54,170 nucleotides of DNA, from positions 1 through 54,170 of the forward strand of contig JABSRU010000031.1 in the NCBI GenBank assembly GCA_013214965.1. Direction: 5' to 3'. The notes beneath the pieces are model-generated. The model saw nothing but the letters and a program-made list of their open reading frames with translations, was not told the origin of the DNA and did not search any database. Positions 34,347 through 45,233 of the stretch are shown piece after piece; position 1 is the stretch's first letter; every line of letters begins with the position of its first letter. The position numbers and the translations under genes are program-made. The stretch is from Gammaproteobacteria bacterium. Its GTDB lineage: Bacteria > Pseudomonadota > Gammaproteobacteria > Enterobacterales > Psychrobiaceae.

Positions 34347-35450
34347 TTAATCGCAGATTGTTTGGTCAATGATAGCGCCACCAATACATACTTCATCGAC
34401 ATAAAACACTGCCGATTGACCAGGGGTGACTGAACTTTGTGGCTGATCAAAAATAACCCGAATTTGATCCGGTCCCGCTGGGTATAATGTACAAGGAATA
34501 TCTTGTTGGCGATAACGTGTCTTAACCGTTAGCTTGGTGATTTTCTGCGGTCCCACTCGGTCGGTCCAATCTAATTGGCTGGCCAATAAACCATTTGAAA
34601 ATAGGCGAGGATGATCGCTACCCTGACCAACGATTAAGACATTACGTGCCATATCTTTATCAACCACATACCATGGCGCATCGCCATGCTTGCTTAAACC
34701 ACCAATGTGCAACCCTTTGCGCTGGCCTAAAGTGTGATACATCAAACCTTGATGTTTACCAACCACTTCGCCTTCGCAACTTTCGATGTCGCCGGGTTGA
34801 GCAGGTAAATACTTTGATAGAAAATCTTTAAATTTTCGCTCGCCGATAAAACAGATCCCGGTTGAGTCTTTTTTATTGTGTGTGACTAAGCCTTGCTCTA
34901 GCGCAATTTCACGCACCCGTGGTTTCTCTAGCTCACCAACCGGGAATAACGTTTTCGCAAGATGTTGACTGCCTAAAGTGTAAAGGAAATAGCTTTGATC
35001 CTTGTTGTCGTCAAGGCCGCGTAATAATTGCCATTGACCGTCGACTTCGCGGCGGCGCACATAATGGCCCGTCGCGATATAATCGGCGCCAAGGCTTTCG
35101 GCAGCAAACTCTAAGAATGCTTTAAACTTGATTTCTTTATTACAAATAATGTCAGGATTTGGGGTGCGACCGGCTTTATATTCTGCAAGAAAATACTCAA
35201 AGACATTGTCCCAATATTCAGCGGCAAAATTGATGCTGTGAAGTTCAATGCCGAGTTTGTCACAAACGGCTTGCGCATCGGCTAAATCTTCAGAGGCAGA
35301 GCAGTATTCATCGGTGTCGTCTTCTTCCCAATTTTTCATGAAAAGACCTTCAACTTGATAACCTTGCTGTTGAAGCAAGTATGCTGAGACTGATGAATCG
35401 ACGCCGCCGGAAATACCAACGATAACTTTTTTGCTTGCCGTATCTGACAT
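34347..35450 (-). CDS. mnmA: tRNA-specific 2-thiouridylase MnmA
   Basis: 367 residues. It forms s2U34 in the wobble position of Lys, Glu and Gln tRNAs. The PP-loop is SGGVDSS (residues 14-20), and the two catalytic cysteines are Cys103 in [10 protein letters not shown] and Cys200 in DSTGICFIG, as Cys102/Cys199 in E. coli. It receives sulfur from TusE, whose gene and the tusBCD genes are at 51.7-53.1 kb. It heads the mnmA-hflD-purB unit; nudJ and rluE lie upstream on the same strand. Confidence 0.96.
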   Translation of the reverse strand: MSDTASKKVIVGISGGVDSSVSAYLLQQQGYQVEGLFMKNWEEDDTDEYCSASEDLADAQAVCDKLGIELHSINFAAEYWDNVFEYFLAEYKAGRTPNPDIICNKEIKFKAFLEFAAESLGADYIATGHYVRRREVDGQWQLLRGLDDNKDQSYFLYTLGSQHLAKTLFPVGELEKPRVREIALEQGLVTHNKKDSTGICFIGERKFKDFLSKYLPAQPGDIESCEGEVVGKHQGLMYHTLGQRKGLHIGGLSKHGDAPWYVVDKDMARNVLIVGQGSDHPRLFSNGLLASQLDWTDRVGPQKITKLTVKTRYRQQDIPCTLYPAGPDQIRVIFDQPQSSVTPGQSAVFYVDEVCIGGAIIDQTICD

Positions 35451-35577
35451 GTTGAACCTTGTTTTTCACTAAAATCTCACGTTTATGCTCAAAACTGTGA
35501 TCGAGTTAACGTGAGTTTGCTGTTTTTCGGGCGCAGATTTTAACACAAAGGCTGGAAATGTGGTAGTTAAGCTGTTG

Positions 35578-36039
35578 CTAATTTTCGGCTTTAAACTGTT
35601 TCAACAATAATTCGGTATTTTGGGTGCCTTGACGTAAATAATCTTCAATCGATTGCACCACTAATGGGCTACGTAGATTAGGAAGTTGCTTTATTTGCTC
35701 GAGGCTAAACCAATGCCCAGCAATAATTTGCCGATCTTGAGGAATAATTGCCACAGGGCTATCGAGAGCAACCTTAAAAGTAAACCGAATAAACTGTTTG
35801 TCGGGTAAAAAGTATTGATATACCCCAACAAACTCGTTAATGGTCACATTTAAGCCAGTTTCTTCCAGTAATTCACGCTCGGCAGCGGCAACGACACTTT
35901 CATTAGCCTCGAGGTGACCCGCCGGTTGATTGAATGTTATTTGAGCACTGCCAACGGGGATTTCTTCAACCAACAGAAACTGATTTTGGCTCTCTACGAT
36001 GACTGCAACAGTGACAAAAGGCTGATAGCGTTGGTTCAT
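35578..36039 (-). CDS. nudJ: Phosphatase NudJ (Nudix hydrolase)
   Basis: 153 residues with a complete Nudix box from Gly41 to Leu63 ([23 protein letters not shown] in substance, GX5EX7REUXEEXGU). E. coli NudJ hydrolyses thiamine and purine pyrophosphates. It overlaps the rluE stop by 4 bp, an ATGA-type coupling, and lies 127 bp before mnmA in the conserved order. Confidence 0.92.
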   Translation of the reverse strand: MNQRYQPFVTVAVIVESQNQFLLVEEIPVGSAQITFNQPAGHLEANESVVAAAERELLEETGLNVTINEFVGVYQYFLPDKQFIRFTFKVALDSPVAIIPQDRQIIAGHWFSLEQIKQLPNLRSPLVVQSIEDYLRQGTQNTELLLKQFKAEN

Positions 36040-36665
36040 ACTGCTCTGTATTTTCCATTATCCAGGCCATCGATAGTCCAGTTGCCAACGCGGTAACGAA
36101 TTAAACGTAATGTTGGGTGTCCGATATGTGCCGTCATACGTCGTACTTGACGATTACGGCCTTCGTTAATCGTAATCTCTAACCAACTGGTAGGAATGCT
36201 CTGACGTTCTCTAATCGGTGGCACTCGAGGCCATAGATTTTGGGGTTGTTCGATGAGTCTTACTTTAGCGGGCAGTGTTAAACCATCTTTTAAGGTGACA
36301 CCTTGGCAGAGTTGGTCAATGGCTTCAGATGTCGGAACTCCTTCTACTTGCGCCCAGTAGGTTTTTGATGTTTTAGCCTGTGGTTGAGTTAATTTAGCCT
36401 GTAACTTCCCATCGTTAGTGAGTAGCAGTAAGCCCTCACTATCACGGTCAAGTCTTCCCGCGGCATAAACTTCCTTTTGATCAATGAAATCCGCTAATGT
36501 TTGGCGGCCATCACCATCGGTAAATTGGCTTAAGACATCGAAGGGTTTATTAAATAAAATAATTTTTCTGTCACCTGACGGTGTGCGTTTATTTTTGAAA
36601 TGAGCTGTTGTTGACCGCTGATTATTGTTTGGCTTACGGTTGAGCGAAAGGGGTTTGCTAGTCAT
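36036..36665 (-). CDS. rluE: 23S rRNA pseudouridine(2457) synthase RluE
   Basis: 209 residues. The RsuA-type catalytic motif [16 protein letters not shown] has the nucleophilic Asp73. The N-terminus holds [12 protein letters not shown], and the end holds [31 protein letters not shown]. RluE makes pseudouridine 2457 in 23S rRNA. The gene shares its transcript with nudJ by overlap. It lies next to cspD, 134 bp upstream. Confidence 0.93.
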   Translation of the reverse strand: MTSKPLSLNRKPNNNQRSTTAHFKNKRTPSGDRKIILFNKPFDVLSQFTDGDGRQTLADFIDQKEVYAAGRLDRDSEGLLLLTNDGKLQAKLTQPQAKTSKTYWAQVEGVPTSEAIDQLCQGVTLKDGLTLPAKVRLIEQPQNLWPRVPPIRERQSIPTSWLEITINEGRNRQVRRMTAHIGHPTLRLIRYRVGNWTIDGLDNGKYRAV

Positions 36666-36799
36666 GATGGCGTTGTACTCTGCTATGGATGCGGCTATTT
36701 GATAATGATAACAGAATGATCAGGGGACTTGTTGGTAAAAGATTTGTCGACAAGGAAGATATTATTCCCTGTCAACATTTTTTAACTAGTAGTAAAGTG

Positions 36800-37006
36800 C
36801 TAGTTTGTTGGGCTTATTTTTTCAGCATGAGCGCCTTTAGGGCCACTTTGAAGTTCATATTGAACTTCTTGACCAGCTTTCAATGTCCGGTATCCGTCCA
36901 TTTCAATTACAGAGTAATGAGCAAAAACATCCTCTCCACCACTGTCAGGGCATATAAACCCAAAGCCTTTAGCATTATTAAACCATTTAACTGTACCGGT
37001 AGCCAT
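36800..37006 (-). CDS. cspD: Cold shock-like protein CspD
   Basis: 68 residues, one cold-shock domain. It has WFNNAKGFGFI (RNP1) and DVFAHYSVIEM (RNP2), with the CspD-type tail. CspD inhibits replication by binding single-stranded DNA in stationary-phase E. coli. It is divergent from clpS-clpA, as in E. coli. About 200 AT-rich bp separate it from clpS and probably hold both promoters. Confidence 0.9.
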   Translation of the reverse strand: MATGTVKWFNNAKGFGFICPDSGGEDVFAHYSVIEMDGYRTLKAGQEVQYELQSGPKGAHAEKISPTN

Positions 37007-37214
37007 TCTTAAAATTCCTTCTTTAATCTATCATTCATCCAAATTGAATAAGCGGTATTAATTTTTATAAAAATAAGTTTTCTGGTGTATTTATACGAAA
37101 TTAATATTAAAATAGTTAAACAAAACTGTAGAACAGTCAAGAATTAATCTAATAATTTTTTATTAATTGTTATGATTTTCCACACGAATAATAAATAAGG
37201 TCTAAAATTAAATT

Positions 37215-37532
37215 ATGGGTGATTCAAGTGATTTTGAGTTAGTGCTTGAGAAAGACACTCAAAAGCAAGCAATAAAACCGCCTTCGAGGTATCAGGTAAT
37301 TTTGAACAATGACGATTATACACCGATGGATTTTGTTCTTGAAGTGTTAAGAGTTTTTTTCGGAAAGAATGAAGAGTCAGCCTTTCAAATTATGATGGCT
37401 GTTCATAACGAGGGTAAAGCGGTTTGCGGTGTATACAGTGCCGATATTGCTGAAACAAAAGTTGAACAAGTTTGTCAATGTGCTCGGGAAAATGAACACC
37501 CGTTATTATGCACCATGGAAGAGGTAAGATGA
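37215..37532 (+). CDS. clpS: ClpS, ATP-dependent Clp protease adaptor
   Basis: 105 residues. ClpS binds N-degron substrates and passes them to ClpA. The conserved [16 protein letters not shown], with the acidic pair, and the [15 protein letters not shown] segment mark the substrate pocket. ClpA follows 31 bp after the stop codon, so the pair forms an operon. Confidence 0.95.
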   Translation: MGDSSDFELVLEKDTQKQAIKPPSRYQVILNNDDYTPMDFVLEVLRVFFGKNEESAFQIMMAVHNEGKAVCGVYSADIAETKVEQVCQCARENEHPLLCTMEEVR

Positions 37533-37569
37533 TGACAAACGGACAAGAACAATTTAAGGAGAAATGCTG

Positions 37570-39837
37570 ATGCTAAATAAATCGCTTGAACTAACGTTAA
37601 ACAGTGCTTTTCGAGAAGCTCGGATTAAGCGTCATGAATTTATGACCGTTGAGCATTTGTTACTGGCTCTGACCGAAAATGACTCAGCTAAAGAGGCTCT
37701 CTTAGCTTGTGGTGCTGATATCATCTCATTGCAAAAAGAAATTCAATGTTTTATTGAAGAAACAACCCCGTTGATTGGCGAGGGTGATGAAGACCGCGAG
37801 ACCCAACCGACCCTAGGTTTTCAACGCGTATTGCAACGTGCGGTCTTTCATGTTCAATCCTCAGGCAACAGTGAAGTGACCGGTGCTAATGTATTAGTGG
37901 CGATCTTTAGTGAACAAGAATCTCAAGCTTCTTATTTGCTGAAAAAATCTGACATCTCACGGTTAGATATTGTTAACTATGTTTCTCACGGCATCGGTAA
38001 AGATGGTGAAGTGATTGGCGATGCTGATGATGTTGAACAATTAGAGGGGCCCGATGAGCAAAAAAATACCGATGCATTGACTAAATACGCGACCAACCTT
38101 AATGAACTGGCTGGTAAAGGCGAAATTGATCCACTAATTGGCCGCCACAATGAAGTTGAACGAACCATTCAAGTCTTGTCTCGTCGTCGTAAAAATAATC
38201 CGTTATTAGTGGGGGAGGCTGGGGTGGGTAAAACCGCTATTGCCGAAGGACTTGCATATCGAATTATTAAAAATGAAGTGCCAGATATTATTGCTGGTCA
38301 TGTTATTTACTCTTTAGACATGGGCGCTATCTTAGCCGGTACTAAATACCGTGGTGATTTTGAAAAACGCTTTAAAGCAGTGTTAAAAGATTTCGAACAG
38401 CAACCTGATTCTATTTTGTTTATCGATGAAATTCATACGATTATTGGTGCTGGCGCTGCTTCTGGTGGCATGATGGATGCTTCTAATTTACTGAAACCAT
38501 TATTATCTAGTGGTAAATTACGTTGTATCGGCGCGACCACTTATCAAGAATTTTCTGGAGTGTTTGAAAAAGATCGTGCCTTAGCCCGTCGTTTCCAGAA
38601 AATTGATATTGTCGAACCGAGTATTGAAGATACCACTGAAATATTAATGGGATTGCGCAAATGTTATGAGATTCATCACAAGGTGACTTATACCAAGGGC
38701 GCGATGCGTGCCGCCGCAAAACTTTCGTCTAAATATATCATTGAACGCTTTTTACCGGACAAAGCAATTGATGTTATCGATGAAGCGGGCGCGAGATTGG
38801 CGATGAAGGGTAATCAAGATCGCAATCCAATTATTGATGTCGCTCAAATTGAAGAAATTATTGCTAGAATGGCTCGGATCCCTGAGCAATCAGTTTCATC
38901 TTCCGATATTAAATTGCTTGAGAACTTAGACCGTAATCTTAAGTTAGTGGTGTTTGGTCAAGATCCTGCGATTGAAAAATTAACGTCTGCGATTCGTTTG
39001 TCACGCTCAGGCCTTGGCAATGAAGATAAACCTATTGGCTCATTCTTATTTGCCGGTCCTACTGGGGTTGGTAAAACTGAGATTTGTAAACAGTTAGCTA
39101 AAAGCCTAGGGGTTGAACTAATACGTTTCGACATGTCGGAATATTTAGAGAGTCATACCGTTAGCCGCCTCATTGGTGCACCTCCTGGTTATGTTGGTTA
39201 TGACCAAGGCGGCCTGTTAACTGATGCTGTGCGCAAGCATCCACATTGTGTTGTTTTATTGGATGAGATAGAGAAGGCTCACAGCGACGTCTACAATCTT
39301 TTATTGCAAGTGATGGACCATGGTAACCTAACCGATAATAATGGCCGTGTTGCTGATTTTAGGAACGTTATTCTGGTGATGACAACCAATGCTGGTGTTA
39401 GTCATACCGCACGTCAAGCGATCGGCTTTAAAGCGCAAGACAATTCATCGGATGCAATGCAAGAAATTAAACGGGAGTTTACTCCTGAATTTCGTAACCG
39501 TTTAGATGCGATTGTGTGGTTTAACCATTTAGATCTGATTGTGATTGAACAGGTGGTCGATAAGTTTATTGTTGAAGTTCAAGCACAACTTGATGCTCGA
39601 CATGTGACGTTAGAAATCACCAGCGCAGCACGAGAGTGGCTAGTCACCAACGGTTATGACAAAACGATGGGGGCACGTCCGATGGCTCGTGTGATTCAAG
39701 AGCACCTTAAAAAGCCAATGGCCAATGAACTATTATTTGGCGAGCTTAGTAAAGGCGGTACGGTAGAAGTCGACATTAGAGATGATAAATTAAGCTTCAA
39801 ATATGTTGCTTTGAACTTAACCGAAGACATTAAGTAA
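37570..39837 (+). CDS. clpA: ClpA, ATP-dependent Clp protease ATP-binding subunit
   Basis: 755 residues from ATG 37570; AAGGAG lies 8 bp upstream, while the ATG at 37564 is too near it, and E. coli ClpA begins with the same MLN residues. It unfolds proteins for the ClpP peptidase. The N-domain (1-140) precedes two AAA+ rings, with Walker A GEAGVGKT (215-222) and GPTGVGKT (496-503), and Walker B FIDEI at about 285. The D2 Walker B is LLDEIEKAH. It is complete. Confidence 0.96.
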   Translation: MLNKSLELTLNSAFREARIKRHEFMTVEHLLLALTENDSAKEALLACGADIISLQKEIQCFIEETTPLIGEGDEDRETQPTLGFQRVLQRAVFHVQSSGNSEVTGANVLVAIFSEQESQASYLLKKSDISRLDIVNYVSHGIGKDGEVIGDADDVEQLEGPDEQKNTDALTKYATNLNELAGKGEIDPLIGRHNEVERTIQVLSRRRKNNPLLVGEAGVGKTAIAEGLAYRIIKNEVPDIIAGHVIYSLDMGAILAGTKYRGDFEKRFKAVLKDFEQQPDSILFIDEIHTIIGAGAASGGMMDASNLLKPLLSSGKLRCIGATTYQEFSGVFEKDRALARRFQKIDIVEPSIEDTTEILMGLRKCYEIHHKVTYTKGAMRAAAKLSSKYIIERFLPDKAIDVIDEAGARLAMKGNQDRNPIIDVAQIEEIIARMARIPEQSVSSSDIKLLENLDRNLKLVVFGQDPAIEKLTSAIRLSRSGLGNEDKPIGSFLFAGPTGVGKTEICKQLAKSLGVELIRFDMSEYLESHTVSRLIGAPPGYVGYDQGGLLTDAVRKHPHCVVLLDEIEKAHSDVYNLLLQVMDHGNLTDNNGRVADFRNVILVMTTNAGVSHTARQAIGFKAQDNSSDAMQEIKREFTPEFRNRLDAIVWFNHLDLIVIEQVVDKFIVEVQAQLDARHVTLEITSAAREWLVTNGYDKTMGARPMARVIQEHLKKPMANELLFGELSKGGTVEVDIRDDKLSFKYVALNLTEDIK

Positions 39838-39858
39838 CTTATTCTGCCCTTAATACTC

Positions 39859-39887
39859 AAAAAGCCCATCAAGTGATGGGCTTTTTT
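39859..39887. terminator. Terminator between clpA and infA
   Basis: AAAAAGCCCATC-AAGT-GATGGGCTTTTTT, 22 bp after the clpA stop codon. A matching A-run on the other side may serve infA on the minus strand too. Confidence 0.9.
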
Positions 39888-39930
39888 ATTGGGAATTAAA
39901 TATTAAAATACTTAATTAACCGAGTTGGTT

Positions 39931-40149
<219 letters not shown>

Positions 40150-40264
40150 TCAGACTTGTTCCTGTCGATTGATGCTATATCGCCCAAATACTAAGCGAAT
40201 TAATGCGGGGAATTTATGGGCGCAAATAATGACGTAAAAAGGCGGTCGTGTAAAGGTTTGAACA

Positions 40265-40972
40265 CTATTTTTTGAAGATAATCCAACTATCGTTGATAAA
40301 ACGCTGGTGAGGCATGAATTTTTGTTTATATTTCATGCTATCACAGTCATTTATGAAATAACCGAGATAAACGAATTCGATATTGTTTTCTTGCGCTAGG
40401 GTCAATTGTAATAAAATATTATAGCTCCCCAATGATAATTTATCTAAGTCGGGGTCAAAAAAAGTGTAGACCGCCGAAATAGCTTGAGGCGTGCGATCGA
40501 TGACGGCAACAGAAATAAGTTGGTGTTCTTGATAGAGCTCAATAAATTGAATATTCATCCAGCTGCATTGGGTAAAACTATTAAGCTGATCTTCCGAGGG
40601 AGGAAACATACTGCCATCTTGATGGCGGGATCGAATGTATCGCTGATATAAAGGGTAATAGCTAGGCTTTATTTCGGTTACAATTTTTACTTCAAATAAT
40701 TTATTTTTATTAATGATTCTTTTTTGACTCTTTGAAGGCACAAAATCCTGAGCTGAAATTCTTAAACTTTGGCAATCACTGCATTGTGGGCAATGCGGTC
40801 GATAAACATCATTGCCACTGCGCCTAAACCCTTTCGCCATTAACTGCTGATAAAAGTGAGCAGATAATGGATGCTCTGACTGGATAAAAATCAGTTGTTC
40901 TGTTTTATTTGGCACATAGCTACAATTAAACTGTTGGGTAATAGCCATGGGTAAATGGGTTTGTTTAGTCAT
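40265..40972 (-). CDS. bpt: Aspartate/glutamate leucyltransferase Bpt
   Basis: 235 residues. Bpt transfers leucine from tRNA to N-terminal Asp or Glu of proteins, marking them for ClpS-ClpA. It has the eukaryotic Ate1-type fold, with the cysteine-rich VYRPHCPQCSDCQSLRI near residue 60 and the VYTFFDPDLDKLSLGSYNIL core. The neighbouring aat, clpS and clpA complete the pathway. E. coli lacks Bpt. A start at 40972 follows aat by 24 bp on the same strand. Confidence 0.93.
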   Translation of the reverse strand: MTKQTHLPMAITQQFNCSYVPNKTEQLIFIQSEHPLSAHFYQQLMAKGFRRSGNDVYRPHCPQCSDCQSLRISAQDFVPSKSQKRIINKNKLFEVKIVTEIKPSYYPLYQRYIRSRHQDGSMFPPSEDQLNSFTQCSWMNIQFIELYQEHQLISVAVIDRTPQAISAVYTFFDPDLDKLSLGSYNILLQLTLAQENNIEFVYLGYFINDCDSMKYKQKFMPHQRFINDSWIIFKK

Positions 40973-40996
40973 TGTTCTCTTATCTTTACCTTATCA

Positions 40997-41701
40997 CTAA
41001 TAATTTAAATTTTGAGAGTGCCAATTTATTGTACTCGATTTTTGTTGAGGTTTAGTTGATAAATAGGTTAAAAAATCAGAACGTCGCATTTTTTGAGCCC
41101 CCAATGAAATAAGATGATCATTGGGGATCTGGCAGTCAATCAGCGCAATATCATGCTGGCTTAAAAGCTTGCAAAGAGCGTACAGAGCGACCTTTGACGC
41201 GTTTTGTCGTAAAGAAAACATTGATTCACCGCAGAATATATGATCCGTCATGACACCATACACACCACCAATTAATTGGTGATTGTGCCAAACTTCGATG
41301 CTGTGTGCCTGTTTTAATTGATGTAATTTAGTATATGCTTGTACAATATCATTGTTAATCCACGTTTCTTTTTGATAAGATCGAGGTTGCTGACAACCGC
41401 GAATGACATCATCAAAACATTTGTTGATGGTTACTGTGTATTCTTTTTTATGCAAAAATCGCTTAAAACTCTTGCTGACATGAAATTTGTGAGTAAAAAT
41501 AACGCACCGGGGGTCAGGTGACCACCATAATATGGGGTCGTCAGTGTTATACCAAGGGAATATTCCTTGTTGATAAGCGCTAAATAGCCGTTGGTTTGAT
41601 AAATCACCACCAACAGCAAGTAGTCCGTTGGGTTGGCTTAATGCCAGGCTAGGACAGGGAAAAAGTATATTAAAGTCATCTAAAGTGGTTAATTGTTGCA
41701 T
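40997..41701 (-). CDS. aat: Leucyl/phenylalanyl-tRNA-protein transferase Aat
   Basis: 234 residues, the E. coli length. Aat adds Leu or Phe to proteins starting with Lys or Arg, creating ClpS substrates. Family features are LFPCPSLALSQPNGLLAVGGDLSNQRLFSAYQQGIFPWY, WWSPDPRCVIF, and GVYGVMTDHIFCGESMFSLRQNASKVAL. It is first in the aat-bpt unit, divergent from the small secreted protein gene. Confidence 0.96.
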   Translation of the reverse strand: MQQLTTLDDFNILFPCPSLALSQPNGLLAVGGDLSNQRLFSAYQQGIFPWYNTDDPILWWSPDPRCVIFTHKFHVSKSFKRFLHKKEYTVTINKCFDDVIRGCQQPRSYQKETWINNDIVQAYTKLHQLKQAHSIEVWHNHQLIGGVYGVMTDHIFCGESMFSLRQNASKVALYALCKLLSQHDIALIDCQIPNDHLISLGAQKMRRSDFLTYLSTKPQQKSSTINWHSQNLNY

Positions 41702-41795
41702 ATTTGTGCATAATTTTAATTCGTTTAGTGTCAGTTTATCTTATAATGTAATATTGCGAGAGTATTTTTGGGAATGTATGTGCATGGAGTTTAGA

Positions 41796-42260
41796 ATGAA
41801 GCGTTTAATTATCCTGTTTTTTTTAATGGTGAGTCTAGTGATTCCCATTAACAATGCTGTTGCTGAAGAAATCATAAATATTACAAAAGTGGAATCGGCG
41901 ACGGTATTCAATATCAGACGGTTGAGTGAAAAAGATTTACTTCGCGACCAACGACACGATTGGCGATTATTTAGCAAATCATTACTGAGTGGGGTGCTTG
42001 GCTATCAGTATGGCAGCGGCTCAGCAATGGATGTAAAAAATGTGCTTGATGCTGTTTTAGCGCATAATCAAAAAATATCAAATGCCAATCAGTTATTAAG
42101 CGTTGAAAAGATTAAGCTACTAGAAATGGTGGTGCGCTTACCTAATGGTGTCCAAAAAACTATTATCATTCCTTTACAAAAAAACCAAGTCTATCGTCCG
42201 AACGATAAAGTAAGATTAGTGCATTTTGAAACTGGGGTCTTTATTGACCGAGTGTTATAA
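41796..42260 (+). CDS. Secreted protein of unknown function
   Basis: 154 residues from ATG 41796, with GGAG 7 bp upstream; the longer frame from 41628 runs into aat and adds no fold. The signal peptide is MKRLIILFFLMVSLVIPINNAVA, with likely cleavage before EEI. The mature part has a short glycine-rich hydrophobic stretch (SLLSGVLGYQYGSGSAMDVKNVL) of the kind found in glycine-zipper proteins, and ends in a basic, beta-strand region. I recognise no family. A strong terminator follows. Confidence 0.7.
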   Translation: MKRLIILFFLMVSLVIPINNAVAEEIINITKVESATVFNIRRLSEKDLLRDQRHDWRLFSKSLLSGVLGYQYGSGSAMDVKNVLDAVLAHNQKISNANQLLSVEKIKLLEMVVRLPNGVQKTIIIPLQKNQVYRPNDKVRLVHFETGVFIDRVL

Positions 42261-42269
42261 ATATATCCC

Positions 42270-42310
42270 AAAAAAAGCCCCGCGACGATAACATCGTCGC
42301 GGGGCTTTTT
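42270..42310. terminator. Strong bidirectional terminator between the secreted protein gene and trxB
   Basis: Long GC-rich stem AAAAAGCCCCGCGACGAT-AAC-ATCGTCGCGGGGCTTTTT between two convergent genes, with runs on both sides. Confidence 0.95.
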
Positions 42311-42321
42311 CGTTTAAAACC

Positions 42322-43413
<1,092 letters not shown>

Positions 43414-43416
43414 TTA

Positions 43417-44535
43417 TTAAGCGTTTAAAGCAACTTCTGGCGCTACAAACTCAATGTTTAATGCGATGGCAACGCTTTCACAAGTTACTTGACCGTTAAT
43501 CACATTTAGACCATTAAGGAAATCACTATCACCAAGTAACGCAGCTTTGTAACCCTGATTAGCCAGCTTTAAGATGTATGGCAAGGTTGCATTATTTAAA
43601 GCGAAGGTTGACGTACGTGGTACGGCACCTGGCATGTTAGCAACACAGTAATGAACCACTTCATCAACGATGAACGTAGGATCTTGGTGAGTTGTTGCAT
43701 GAGAGGTTTCGATACAACCGCCTTGGTCAATCGCAACATCAACAATTGCAGAGCCAGGCTTCATGTTTTTAATGTGTTCTTTAGTGACTAACTTAGGCGC
43801 AGCAGCACCAGGAATTAGAACACCACCAATGACTAAATCAGCCTCTAACACGGCTTTTTCTAGCGCGTCAGCAGTTGAGTAAAGGACTTTAGCGGTATTA
43901 CCAAACTGAATGTTTAAACGACGTAGTGTCTCGATACTACGATCTAGAATAGTCACTTCAGCACCAAGACCAACCGCCATTTGAGCGGCATTGTTACCCA
44001 CCATACCACCACCAATAATCACGACCTTAGCAGGCTCAACACCCGGAACGCCACCAAGTAGCATGCCACAACCAGCGTTTGATTTTTCTAATGCCTGAGC
44101 GCCGGCTTGAATTGACATTCTGCCTGCAACTTCTGACATTGGTGCAAGCAGTGGTAAGCCACCGTTGCGATCTGTTACTGTTTCATAAGCAATACAAACC
44201 GCTTTAGAGTTAATTAAGTCGGTCGTTTGCGCTGGATCTGGGGCCAAATGAAGGTATGTGAATAAAATTTGACCTTCACGTAACATCGCACGCTCGACAG
44301 CTTGTGGTTCTTTCACCTTAACAATCATATCAGCTTTAGCAAAAATGCTTGCTGGTGTTGCTTCAATTGTTGCGCCAACATCTTGATAGTCTTGATCCGT
44401 AAATCCAATACCTGCACCGGCATTAGTTTCGACGATTACGCTATGTCCGTTGTGGATTAGCTCACGTACACTTGCTGGAACCATTCCGACACGGTATTCA
44501 TGATTTTTAATTTCTTTAGGTACACCGATAAGCAT
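43417..44535 (-). CDS. ald: Alanine dehydrogenase Ald
   Basis: 372 residues. It interconverts alanine and pyruvate plus ammonia with NAD. GVPKEIKNHEYRVGMVPASVREL, FTYLHLAPDP with the substrate-binding His96, and the Rossmann GGGMVGNNAAQMAVGLGAEVTILD are typical. It is divergent from lrp, 148 bp apart; Lrp is known to regulate amino-acid genes, so control of ald by its neighbour is likely. This arrangement is usual in Shewanella. Confidence 0.96.
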   Translation of the reverse strand: MLIGVPKEIKNHEYRVGMVPASVRELIHNGHSVIVETNAGAGIGFTDQDYQDVGATIEATPASIFAKADMIVKVKEPQAVERAMLREGQILFTYLHLAPDPAQTTDLINSKAVCIAYETVTDRNGGLPLLAPMSEVAGRMSIQAGAQALEKSNAGCGMLLGGVPGVEPAKVVIIGGGMVGNNAAQMAVGLGAEVTILDRSIETLRRLNIQFGNTAKVLYSTADALEKAVLEADLVIGGVLIPGAAAPKLVTKEHIKNMKPGSAIVDVAIDQGGCIETSHATTHQDPTFIVDEVVHYCVANMPGAVPRTSTFALNNATLPYILKLANQGYKAALLGDSDFLNGLNVINGQVTCESVAIALNIEFVAPEVALNA

Positions 44536-44683
44536 AATTTAGCCCTTTTATTGTTTTGAGTGTTTGCAAAGTAAAACTAGTATAGTGGCTTTTTTCAGGT
44601 TTATTCCGCTGTATTTTTTAATATTCTAGTGTAAAATATCGATAATGAGGATAAGTTAAGATTATTAACCAAAGGTATTACCA

Positions 44684-45154
44684 ATGAACCAGTCAAATGC
44701 ACTAGACCGTATTGATCGTAATATTTTAAGAGAATTACAACGCAATGGTCGAATATCCAATGTTGAACTCGCGAAAAGAGTCGGTTTAAGTCCAACTCCA
44801 TGCTTGGAGAGAGTTAAACGATTAGAAAAGAAAAAAGTGATTAAGTCATACACTGCACTATTAGATCCTATTCAGCTTGACGCTTCCTTATTAGTGTATG
44901 TTGAAATAAAGTTGCATCGTAGTAGTGCTGATGTCTTTGATCGTTTTAATAAAGCGGTAGAATTACTCGATGAAATATTAGAGTGTCATTTAGTGTCCGG
45001 TGATTTTGACTATTTATTGAAAACACGAGTGGCGGATATGTCGACCTATCGACAGGTATTAAATAAAACCTTACTCGATTTACCAGATATTAAAGATTCT
45101 CGAACTTATGTGGTGATGGAAGAAGTTAAATATTCGACGCATATTGCGATATAA
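44684..45154 (+). CDS. lrp: Leucine-responsive regulatory protein Lrp
   Basis: 156 residues (164 in E. coli). Helix-turn-helix in DRIDRNILRELQRNGRISNVELAKRVGLSPTPCLERVKRLE; ligand-binding RAM domain with ECHLVSGDFDYLLKTRVADMSTYRQVL and YVVMEEVK. The global regulator type is nearly the same as E. coli Lrp. It stands between ald (divergent) and ftsK, the conserved order. Confidence 0.97.
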   Translation: MNQSNALDRIDRNILRELQRNGRISNVELAKRVGLSPTPCLERVKRLEKKKVIKSYTALLDPIQLDASLLVYVEIKLHRSSADVFDRFNKAVELLDEILECHLVSGDFDYLLKTRVADMSTYRQVLNKTLLDLPDIKDSRTYVVMEEVKYSTHIAI

Positions 45155-45233
45155 TATTAAGTTAGCACTGATATAATGGCATTTAGCCAGCAAATTTTGT
45201 AAGGTGAACAATTGTTTTAAGGAGTGAAGACAC

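Noticed and set aside
36783-36804. Terminator after cspD (AACTAG ... CTAGTT)
   Set aside because: The stem is short and the run lies on the wrong side for the minus-strand transcript.
41628-41795. Longer start of the secreted protein gene
   Set aside because: It runs inside aat on the opposite strand; the ATG at 41796 has GGAG at good spacing and gives a proper signal peptide.
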